Source: Betaproteobacteria bacterium RIFCSPLOWO2_12_FULL_62_58
Lineage (GTDB): Bacteria > Pseudomonadota > Gammaproteobacteria > Burkholderiales > SG8-41
Assembly (NCBI GenBank): GCA_001772005.1
Contig: MERI01000222.1
Span: forward strand, 1-49,593
Reading direction: 5' to 3'
Length of the DNA stretch: 49,593 nucleotides
Shown here: positions 43,134 through 49,593 of the stretch, one piece after another
How the letters are laid out: each line of letters starts with the position of its first letter
How positions within the stretch are numbered: position 1 is the stretch's first letter
Program-made: the position numbers and the translations under genes
The notes under the pieces: model-generated
What the model was told of the DNA's origin: nothing
What the model saw: only the letters and a program-made list of their open reading frames with translations
Databases searched by the model: none

Positions 43134-45263
43134 TCATTGTTTGTGCACAGGGCGGACCAGGGCATCGACCGCCTTTACCCCCTCCCCTTCGGCAAGCACG
43201 ATTAGTGGATTGATATCAAGTTCGGCGAGATGGTCCGTTAAATCCATTGCCAATGCGGACAGCTTCACCAGCGTATCAGCAAGCGCGTCGATATCAGACC
43301 TTGCGGTGCCGCGCGCACCAGCTAGTACAGCGTAGCCTTTTGTTTCATGGATCATTTCCATGGCCTCCTCGAAAGTGACCGGACATACACGGAATGTCAC
43401 TTCATCTAGGACTTCGGCGAAGATCCCGCCCAGACCAAACATAAGCGCAGGCCCGAACATTGAATCGTTCGTGATACCTGCAATGGTCTCGATCCCGCCT
43501 TTTACCATCTCCTGTACCAGTACACCTTCGATGCGTGCATCGATCTTGAACGATCGCGCATTTACAATGATTTCGTCGTACGCCGATTCGACCTCTTCTG
43601 CACTGTTTAGCCCCATGCGTAGTGCCCGCGCTTCGGTTTTGTGTGGTATGTCCGGCGAACTTACCTTGAGTGCCACTGGAAAACCCATTTCAACCGATAT
43701 CGATCCAGCCTCCTCTCGCGATAGCGCTATTCGTTCCCTGGTAACCGGAATCCCGTATTGCGCAAGCACCTGCTTCGCTCGATGCTCGGTCAATACACCG
43801 CTGCCCCCCATAAACATCTTGTGCGCCTTTGGACGCTTTACCGATGTGATCCTCGCGCCATTGCGCATCGAGCATTTGCGCCGCGCTTCCATAAAGGTCG
43901 TGAGCGCGGCTAGCGACCTGCTCACTCGTACCGGGGTTGGGTAGCGCGGAATGCGCTCGGCATCGACTAACGCATAGGCATCCTTCGCCAATTCCTCGCG
44001 GGCACTCCAGCACAACATGATCGGTTTGTCCGTAATTCGATTCAATTTAATAATTTCGGAAGCAAGCTGTACAGCCAAACGACCCTGCACAAGCGCTGTA
44101 ATCACTACAAGGCTATGGACATTGCGCTCTTCGATAATGGTAAGTAAGACCTTCCGCAACATTTCTGGGTCGTTAAAAATACTGCCGGTAATATCCACCG
44201 GGTTGAACACCGAACCGAAAGCCGGCACAATTTCACGCAGCCTGCGCTCGCTATCCATCGAAAGCGATGGAATATCGAGCCCAAGCTTGGTGCAGGCATC
44301 GGCCATGACGACACCCGCTCCACCGGAGAGTGTAACGATGCCAACCCCGAGACCACGCGGTTCTCGGCCATAAAGAAAGGCTCGGTTAAAATCAGCGAGA
44401 TCTTGCACATCGTCCACTTCCAGAATCCCCCGCTGTCGGAATGCTGCTCTATATAGAGCAGCTGCTCCCCCTAGATTAGCGGTGTGGGATATTGCGGCAC
44501 GCTGCCCAACTTCACTGTTGCCGACCTTCCAAATCATGATCGGCTTTGCGGCCATAAGTGCCATATCGCCGACCTCCAGCAGGCAGTGCGCGTCCTTTAA
44601 ACCTTCTACATATGCCGCTATGATCCGCGTCTCCGGATCATCGATGAAAAAGCGCATGAACTCGAGCGTGCTGATACCCGCTTCGTTGCCAGTACAGACG
44701 ACGTGCCGAAATCCCACACCGGACTCTTCGGCCATGCTGACCACCGCAAAGCCAAACCCGCCGCTTTGCGTCACAAGGCTGACAGGACCCGCGCGCAGTT
44801 TTGGTATCTGAAATGCCGCACCAAAACCAGCAAACATCCCTTTCGCAACATTCATCATTCCCTGGCAGTTCGGGCCAACCACACGGATGGCATACTGCTG
44901 GGCGATCTCGATAATCTCTAGCTGCAGCTTTGCGCCCTCACTGCCAATTTCGGAAAACCCTGAACTGATAATGAGCGCAAACGGGATGCATCGCTCCCCG
45001 CATTCGCGCAGCGCTCCCGGGACGCTTGTAGCCTTGATGAGAAACATCGCTAAATCCGGCGTCTCGGGCAGGGCGGCAACTGATGGATAGCATTTGAGCC
45101 CGGCGATCTCTTGATACCGCGGGTTAACGGGGTAGATCCTCCCGGTGTACCCGTGCTCCTTAAGACTTGCGAGCGGTTGTCCACTTATGCTCGATAGATC
45201 CTGCGAGGCACCAATCACCGCGATTGCATGCGGGCTAAATAGCCGGTCAAAAACGCCGCGCAT
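43134..45263 (-). CDS. NDP-forming acyl-CoA synthetase (acetate-CoA ligase ADP-forming family, fused alpha-beta)
   Basis: From the ATG at 45263 (MRGVFDRLFSPHAIAVIGAS) the protein has 709 residues. Domains in order are CoA-binding (AVIGASQDLSSISGQPLASL), a succinyl-CoA ligase-like region with VVGPNCQGMMN and the phospho-histidine region AAISHTANLGGAAAL, then an ATP-grasp domain (GFPVALKVSSPDIPHKTEA, FGLGGIFAEVLDEVTFRVCP, AELDINPLIVLAEG). It should activate an organic acid to its CoA thioester at the cost of one ATP to ADP. It starts 13 bp after the SDR gene and feeds the dehydrogenase and thiolase-like enzymes. The frame extends to 45317 but inside the SDR gene. Confidence 0.9.
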   Translation of the reverse strand: MRGVFDRLFSPHAIAVIGASQDLSSISGQPLASLKEHGYTGRIYPVNPRYQEIAGLKCYPSVAALPETPDLAMFLIKATSVPGALRECGERCIPFALIISSGFSEIGSEGAKLQLEIIEIAQQYAIRVVGPNCQGMMNVAKGMFAGFGAAFQIPKLRAGPVSLVTQSGGFGFAVVSMAEESGVGFRHVVCTGNEAGISTLEFMRFFIDDPETRIIAAYVEGLKDAHCLLEVGDMALMAAKPIMIWKVGNSEVGQRAAISHTANLGGAAALYRAAFRQRGILEVDDVQDLADFNRAFLYGREPRGLGVGIVTLSGGAGVVMADACTKLGLDIPSLSMDSERRLREIVPAFGSVFNPVDITGSIFNDPEMLRKVLLTIIEERNVHSLVVITALVQGRLAVQLASEIIKLNRITDKPIMLCWSAREELAKDAYALVDAERIPRYPTPVRVSRSLAALTTFMEARRKCSMRNGARITSVKRPKAHKMFMGGSGVLTEHRAKQVLAQYGIPVTRERIALSREEAGSISVEMGFPVALKVSSPDIPHKTEARALRMGLNSAEEVESAYDEIIVNARSFKIDARIEGVLVQEMVKGGIETIAGITNDSMFGPALMFGLGGIFAEVLDEVTFRVCPVTFEEAMEMIHETKGYAVLAGARGTARSDIDALADTLVKLSALAMDLTDHLAELDINPLIVLAEGEGVKAVDALVRPVHKQ

Positions 45264-45276
45264 TGTCAGCGTAATC

Positions 45277-46056
45277 TCATAGCGGTGCTGACCCCAGGCT
45301 CGCGCCACCACAAACATGCAACATTTGCCCCGTGATAAACCCGCTGTTGCGCGAAAAGAAAAACATCACAGCCTCAGCGATATCCTGTGGTGTACCCATC
45401 CGTCCGACTGCAATGCTCTCGATTAATTTTTTTGTCTGCGGGCTACCCGGGGGATTCGCATCGTTAAAAAGTGGTGTCGAGACCGGGCCCGGCGCAATCG
45501 CGTTTACTGTAATGCCATCCTTTCCTAATTCCAGCGCAAGGGACCGCGTGAGACCAACTATACCGGCTTTGGTCGCGGCATACATCGCAAAACGTGGTTT
45601 GCCAAGGGCGGCGCGCGAGGAGATATTGACGATGCGACCGAATCTCGCCGCTCGCATTTCCGGCAAAACCGCACGCGTAAGAACGATCGCAGCGCGCAAA
45701 TTAAGATTGACGACATAATCCAGATCGTCCATCTCTGCAACGTCGATTAAATTCGGACGATTCGCGCCCGCATTGTTTACCAAGTACGTAACTGCGAATT
45801 TGCTGACAACCTCGTCAGCAGCTGCCTGCGTTGCCTCAGGATCGGCAAGGTCGACCTGGAAAACGTGTAAGCGCGTATGCTGCAGTTGCGGCCGGGATCG
45901 CTGCAGAGCAACCACCGTGAAATCATTAGCAAGCAAGAATCGGCAGACGCCCTCTCCTATGCCGGAGCTTGAACCCGTGACTATGGCAACACGCTCTTGA
46001 GCCTCCGTCCGCAATTGACGCGGGGAGGTGGTGGACCTTCTTCTCGCGGGCGTCAT
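45277..46056 (-). CDS. Short-chain dehydrogenase/reductase
   Basis: The 259-residue SDR has VTGSSSGIGEGVCRFLLAND, NNAGANRP, catalytic Ser in VNISSRAALGKPRF, YAATKAG, and ends FITGQMLHVCGGASLGSAPL. About 20 polar residues precede the first beta strand (MTPARRRSTTSPRQLRTEAQ), so a later start is possible though no other ATG is near. It is the first gene of the minus-strand CoA-dependent series. The 46057-46192 gap has no gene. Confidence 0.9.
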   Translation of the reverse strand: MTPARRRSTTSPRQLRTEAQERVAIVTGSSSGIGEGVCRFLLANDFTVVALQRSRPQLQHTRLHVFQVDLADPEATQAAADEVVSKFAVTYLVNNAGANRPNLIDVAEMDDLDYVVNLNLRAAIVLTRAVLPEMRAARFGRIVNISSRAALGKPRFAMYAATKAGIVGLTRSLALELGKDGITVNAIAPGPVSTPLFNDANPPGSPQTKKLIESIAVGRMGTPQDIAEAVMFFFSRNSGFITGQMLHVCGGASLGSAPL

Positions 46057-46192
46057 TACAAGGGGCTACAAGCGTGTGTCCGGCTAAGCTGCTAAGAAGA
46101 GGGAGGCGTATCGTGCAGTCTCAAGAGGGAGAGGAAGCTTGAGAGTTCTTACATAGTCGATGTGACATTTGCGCTAAACAACCATTGTAATT

Positions 46193-47173
46193 CTAGCCTT
46201 GGGCCTTCCGAAGCAAGTCCGGACGTAGCACCTGGCTCCAGTCCGGAACGCTGGAAATCTGTTTGTTTCCTTTTAGCAGATCTGCCATCTCGAAAAGGTA
46301 CTTGCGAACCTCATTTGTTATTTCAGGCTCGACCCTGAGGCGTGCGAGACCTTGACGAATTACAGGATCCGGGAGTTTGTATCCTTGGCGTTCATACTCG
46401 CGATTGATAATCCCCGCAACGCGGCCCTTGTCATTGTGGAACATCTTGACTGCGTCAAGCCACGGCTTGAGTGCATTTACTATTTCGATCTCGTTTTCTT
46501 GCAAGAACGCAGCACGCACTACTAGAAGATTGGGAGAAAGGTCAAATTTCTCGTAGGAAACCAAAGTACGCGCAAGTTTCTCGTACTCTGCTAGACCCGC
46601 ATGCGGGTCTAGCGCGGTAACGGCGTCGACTGTTCCCGCGGTTAGCGCAGGGATCAAGTTACCGAAGCCAATATTAACTATCTCGTAATCACCCTTCTTG
46701 AGACCGAAGGCAGTGGAAACCCTCTCGACGAATACGCTATGTACGAGTGATCCAACGGCAGTACCAATCTTCTTGCCCCGCAGATCTTCCATGCGCTTGA
46801 TCGCTGAGCCTGGTTTTACCTGAACCAAAATCGTGCCGCCGAAGAAACTGCTTACGGCTATAGCGACCATCTCGCGCTGCGCTGCCCCCACGATAAACGG
46901 CACAACCGCCATGCCCCCAACGTCAACCGCGCCAGCGATCATCGCATCGCGAACACCTCGGCCAGCGTCGAACTTGTGCGCTGCAATCTTAAGATTTGCC
47001 TTTTCGTAAAGTTTTTCTTCGATTGCAATGACATCGATCGCGCTGGCAAGCGTACCCTGATATCCGATGCGAATTAGCTGGGCGGCTTGGGACGCCTGCG
47101 GACACAAGAGGCCTAAACTAGCCCCACCAATAACACCCAAGGCATCCCTGCGATTCATTTTCTTGCTAAGCAT
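46193..47173 (-). CDS. ABC transporter solute-binding protein, NMT1/THI5-like (subfamily III)
   Basis: The 326-residue protein has a Tat-like signal (MNRRDALGVIGGASLGLLCP, cleavage near SQAAQ). The mature part reads RIGYQGTLASAIDVIAIEEK, GMAVVPFIVGAAQREMVA, DLRGKKIGTAVGSLVHSVFV, TAGTVDAVTALDPHAGLAEY, VLRPDLLRKAQG. It is the closest relative of the protein at 20275. AGGAAGAG precedes the ATG. It lies between the amidohydrolase (separated by a terminator) and the CoA-dependent genes; the gene is AT-richer than most. Confidence 0.88.
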   Translation of the reverse strand: MLSKKMNRRDALGVIGGASLGLLCPQASQAAQLIRIGYQGTLASAIDVIAIEEKLYEKANLKIAAHKFDAGRGVRDAMIAGAVDVGGMAVVPFIVGAAQREMVAIAVSSFFGGTILVQVKPGSAIKRMEDLRGKKIGTAVGSLVHSVFVERVSTAFGLKKGDYEIVNIGFGNLIPALTAGTVDAVTALDPHAGLAEYEKLARTLVSYEKFDLSPNLLVVRAAFLQENEIEIVNALKPWLDAVKMFHNDKGRVAGIINREYERQGYKLPDPVIRQGLARLRVEPEITNEVRKYLFEMADLLKGNKQISSVPDWSQVLRPDLLRKAQG

Positions 47174-47276
47174 GAGTTTCTCTTCCTGGGACAGGTTTCA
47201 TTGCAGTTCTTGCCAGTTCCAGCTTTTTGCCTTCTGCCCTAATTAGAAAACACTCGGTCAGAGGCTAAACAAAGTG

Positions 47277-47300
47277 CGGCGCCCCGCTGGAGGGGCGCCG
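47277..47300 (-). terminator. Rho-independent-type terminator after the amidohydrolase gene
   Basis: A perfect nine-base stem, CGGCGCCCC at 47277-47285 with GGGGCGCCG at 47292-47300, has a six-base loop. It starts seven bases beyond the amidohydrolase stop codon. On the minus strand it is followed by CACTTTGTTT, which is moderately T-rich. It would separate the amidohydrolase transcript from the downstream binding-protein gene. Confidence 0.65.
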
Positions 47301-47307
47301 TCCAGCA

Positions 47308-48696
47308 TCACAGATTATCGATGATTTTCCAGGATTGGTGCTCGACCCCTACCGCGCTCTTGTGTTTGCCTGCACGGCGATCGACAAATATTTTGCTCTC
47401 CTTCATGACCATCTTTATTTTCTTTTTGTCCTGCAAGACCGTGATGTCCTTCAACGGATTCCCTTCGACAGCAATCATGTCAGCGATCTTGCCTTTCTCG
47501 ATTGTTCCCAATTCGGCACCCATCTTGATTGCTATAGCCGCGTTTTTCGTCGCCGTTTGAATCGCATGCATGGAACTCATGCCCAAATCGACATATAGCT
47601 GCAACTCCTTCGCCCCCTCACCCATTTCCGGGTCATAACCCATATCGGTTCCCATCGCGATATTTATTCCAGCCTTATACATCTTCTGGAAGGTCTCGTA
47701 GCAGAATGGCTGCAGCGATTTCATCTTGTCGAGAATAAATTTGGGGGTTCCCTGTTGTTTACGCATATAGATGGCATGGTCAGTACGGTGCGACAGTGTC
47801 GGCGTTACGAAGATACCGGCCTTCTTTACCATGTCAACAGATTCATTGCTGTGGAAAACCATGTGCTCAATCGTGTCGGCCCGCGCTTTAACCGCCATCT
47901 TGTGCGCGTCGGGCGTGAAGCAGTGCACAGCAGCGGCTTTCTTGAAAGCGTGCGCCTCATCGACGATTGCATCGATTTCCTCTTGCGTCATATTGCGCAC
48001 ATCCGGCTCTTCCTTGTCTGTGCCGCCTCCGCCTGAGGCGCAGGTCTTGATTACGTCGCAACCAATGCGCAGATTGTCACGCGCGAGCTTTCGCAACTCC
48101 CATGGTCCATCTGCTGTCTGGAAGCCATCGCGCACCATAGAACGCGGCATAACCAGATCTAGATGCGAACCTGTAATCGACGTCCATCCACCGATTAGCA
48201 TGCGCGGTCCGCCAAATAGCCCTGCGTTGATTGAATCGCGCACCGAGCATAATTCAGTGGTAAGCAGCCCGCGGTTGGAATTCAAACCCAGATCCCGGAG
48301 CGTAGTGAACCCCATGTCGAAACACATTTGGGCATGGAACAAGGAATACATCTGCTGGAGCGACGGCGCAACTTCCCACTGTGCCACGCGATAATTGTGA
48401 AACGTAAGACAGTTAAACATCATCGTATGAATGTGACAATCCATAAGTCCCGGCATCAGTGTGTATTTAGAGCAGTCAACCACCTCCGCGCCCGCTGGAA
48501 TCTTGATCATCGTCGCAGTGCCGACCTGCTTGATACGATTGTTTTCCAGGACAATAACTGGATTTTCTATGGGTTTTCCACCATTACCGTCAATGAGCAG
48601 AGCCCCTTTCACATAGGACAATGTGCCCTTCGTCAGCTCTTTTTTTGTAGCCGGTTCATCCTGTGATGTGAATAGTACCTTCCCTTTGAATTCCAT
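47308..48696 (-). CDS. Metal-dependent amidohydrolase (imidazolonepropionase / prolidase-like, COG1228 type)
   Basis: The ATG at 48696 follows GAGGAAG and gives 462 residues. The binuclear site is complete: His88 and His90 in PGLMDCHIHTMM, a lysine to be carboxylated in GCDVIKTCASGG, His in AAVHCFT, His in TIEHMVFHS and Asp in AMGTDMGYDP. The typical C-terminus is present (GTIEKGKIADMIAVEGNPLK). Relatives hydrolyse C-N bonds in cyclic amides, dipeptides or substituted heterocycles. No signal peptide. The substrate is unknown; the binding protein encoded just downstream may deliver it. Confidence 0.9.
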   Translation of the reverse strand: MEFKGKVLFTSQDEPATKKELTKGTLSYVKGALLIDGNGGKPIENPVIVLENNRIKQVGTATMIKIPAGAEVVDCSKYTLMPGLMDCHIHTMMFNCLTFHNYRVAQWEVAPSLQQMYSLFHAQMCFDMGFTTLRDLGLNSNRGLLTTELCSVRDSINAGLFGGPRMLIGGWTSITGSHLDLVMPRSMVRDGFQTADGPWELRKLARDNLRIGCDVIKTCASGGGGTDKEEPDVRNMTQEEIDAIVDEAHAFKKAAAVHCFTPDAHKMAVKARADTIEHMVFHSNESVDMVKKAGIFVTPTLSHRTDHAIYMRKQQGTPKFILDKMKSLQPFCYETFQKMYKAGINIAMGTDMGYDPEMGEGAKELQLYVDLGMSSMHAIQTATKNAAIAIKMGAELGTIEKGKIADMIAVEGNPLKDITVLQDKKKIKMVMKESKIFVDRRAGKHKSAVGVEHQSWKIIDNL

Positions 48697-48938
48697 TCGT
48701 CTTCCTCTATGGTTAGTTAGCCAAAGAACCGTGAAGTCCATCTGGTTTCGTTAACATCCACAAGCTTGGGCACACGCCCCGCTACGATTGCTCTTAGCTC
48801 GACGGAAGTTAACTTATCAACTCTACGTCGCACAGGATACTAGCGACACACCGTGATCTGGGGGCAGGCGCGTCGAATATGCGATAAGCGTCTAAATGTT
48901 GTGGCAACGAAAAAATAGACTTTGATCGTGGTATTATT

Positions 48939-48968
48939 ATAATAAAGTCTATAGTCGTCTCTAGTCAA
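48939..48968 (-). promoter_or_regulatory. Candidate sigma-70-type promoter for the amidohydrolase gene
   Basis: On the minus strand TTGACT (48963-48968) is followed after 18 bases by TATTAT (48939-48944). The -10 lies inside the palindrome TTATTATAATAA (48934-48945), which resembles the AT-rich block at 17898-17917. The gene starts about 240 bp downstream, leaving a long leader. Assignment is by eye. Confidence 0.35.
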
Positions 48969-49088
48969 GTAACATTGTCGAGTGTGAGAGCTGGTCCCGT
49001 TTGATTCGACAGAATTTCGGGTTGGATAAGTGATGAACTGCGCTGCAAGCGTTTTCCACAGCGCCGACCTCCAGATTTCCATTGAAAG

Positions 49089-49300
49089 TCACTTCCAGGA
49101 GTTTTTCACCAGAAAAGGTAGAGTCGAGATGTGGCGCGGTAGCATTAGGGCCGGTTTGTCTGTTGCCGCCTCTTTCGTCTGGCGGTGTCCGAGTAACCTC
49201 GCCATAGCTCCGTTTCCACATCCTCTCATCAAACCGGACGTGCAGATTTCCCGCATCCGGCTCTCATGCACGCGCTCACCGCAACAGCATAGCGGCTACG
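49089..49300 (-). mobile_element. Probable group II intron remnant (RNA part)
   Basis: On the minus strand the sequence contains GAGAGCCGGATGCGGGAAAT, CTGCACGTCCGGTTTGATGA, GGATGTGGAAACGGAGCTAT and CACCGCCAGACGAAAGAGGC. This resembles a conserved stretch that I associate with bacterial group II introns: a GCCGGA...TCCGG hairpin capped by GAAA, followed by an AC-rich segment. No reverse-transcriptase frame is present, so it would be a fragment. The identification is from memory of the motif only. Confidence 0.45.
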
Positions 49301-49367
49301 CCCCGGTCTCAGAGAAGAAACTGCCTCCCGCCTCGCGACATCGGATATCCGCGTGACACTCATCCAC

Positions 49368-49468
49368 ACCACCCCGCCTCCTGTGGAGGCACCCCTCCTC
49401 AGCAGAGGAGGGGAGAATTTTTTCCCCTCCTTACCAAGGAGGGGTGGCACCGAAGGTGACGGGGTGGT
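49368..49468. repeat. Palindromic REP-like element with two hairpins
   Basis: Nine-base terminal inverted repeats, ACCACCCCG (49368-49376) and CGGGGTGGT (49460-49468), enclose two perfect hairpins. These are CCCCTCCTC/GAGGAGGGG (49392-49413, four-base loop) and CCCCTCCTT/AAGGAGGGG (49424-49444, three-base loop), separated by an AATTTTTT tract. Short palindromic elements of this kind are usually extragenic and repeated in a genome. It lies about 30 bp before the MDR gene at the window edge. Confidence 0.65.
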
Positions 49469-49498
49469 TGCTATTCGACGAAGTTTTTCTAACACTGA

Positions 49499-49593
49499 AT
49501 GCGCGCGCTCGTCGTTCATCAGCACGGCTCGATTGAAAATGTGCAGCTTGAAAAGTTTCCTGAGCCGCAGCCCGGCGCCGATCAGGTGCTGAT
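49499..49593 (+). CDS. N-terminal start of an MDR (quinone oxidoreductase type) gene, cut by the window edge
   Basis: The ATG at 49499 opens MRALVVHQHGSIENVQLEKF, PEPQPGADQVL, a typical beginning of medium-chain NAD(P)H:quinone oxidoreductases (first strand, then ...PxPxPGxxxVLV). No strong ribosome site is visible. Only 31 codons are present, so cofactor and substrate sites are out of view. The first 103 bp of the window hold the end of a similar enzyme, but no shared sequence can be tested. Confidence 0.7.
   Translation, partial: MRALVVHQHGSIENVQLEKFPEPQPGADQVL

Overview
The window looks like an accessory catabolic region of a proteobacterium, most likely a betaproteobacterium of the Burkholderiales type. 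The pointers are the many Bug/TctC-type tripartite-tricarboxylate receptors, Tat-signalled NMT1-like binding proteins, amidase-signature enzymes and an MmgE/PrpD protein. This is judged from gene content only; there is no rRNA or other taxonomic marker. Base composition changes visibly from gene to gene and about a dozen genes are broken, so the region looks assembled in pieces and still rearranging.

Layout. 1-2.8 kb: the tail of an MDR oxidoreductase, a decayed rve-type transposase, one GntR/UTRA regulator, and IS3 and IS630 scraps. 2.8-8.1 kb: a gamma-glutamyltransferase-family gene, an IS630-type element with visible ends, an SDR with an internal deletion, a histidinol-dehydrogenase-like fragment and an amidase. 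8.1-13.4 kb (minus strand): amidase, two ABC permeases, a binding protein and a PEP-mutase/isocitrate-lyase-family enzyme. 13.8-17.9 kb: hydantoinase, a second binding protein, a binding-protein remnant and the only ABC ATPase. 17.9-28.2 kb (plus strand): MDR enzyme, two binding proteins, alpha/beta hydrolase (plus a truncated copy), MmgE/PrpD, two near-identical cupins, three Bug receptors and a small BCCP-like protein. 28.2-29.0 kb: a mosaic of duplicated pieces. 29.1-34.7 kb: a SerC-like aminotransferase facing a five-gene minus-strand operon (cupin, PuuE-like deacetylase-fold hydrolase, isochorismatase-fold amidohydrolase, Bug receptor, M20 N-carbamoyl hydrolase). 34.9-39.5 kb: Bug fragment, binding protein, M20 remnant, bicupin, broken Bug gene, intact Bug gene. 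39.5-46.1 kb (minus strand): a CoA-dependent set of DUF35 protein, thiolase-like protein, SDR, acyl-CoA dehydrogenase, NDP-forming acyl-CoA synthetase and a second SDR. 46.2-48.7 kb: binding protein and metal amidohydrolase with a terminator. 48.9-49.6 kb: a probable group II intron remnant, a palindromic repeat and the start of another MDR gene.

How it may work together (inference). Small amide- or ureide-containing organic acids would be captured by the six intact NMT1-like ABC binding proteins, which form three paired subfamilies, and by the five intact Bug receptors. Cyclic amides would be opened by the hydantoinase and the PuuE-like enzyme, and linear amides and N-carbamoyl groups cut by the amidases, M20 and isochorismatase-type enzymes. 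The carbon skeleton would then be activated and cleaved by the CoA-dependent set. The substrate cannot be read from the sequence. The most distinctive feature is modular duplication: binding protein, hydrolase, cupin and Bug units recur intact and as decayed copies, with breakpoints that can be read directly.
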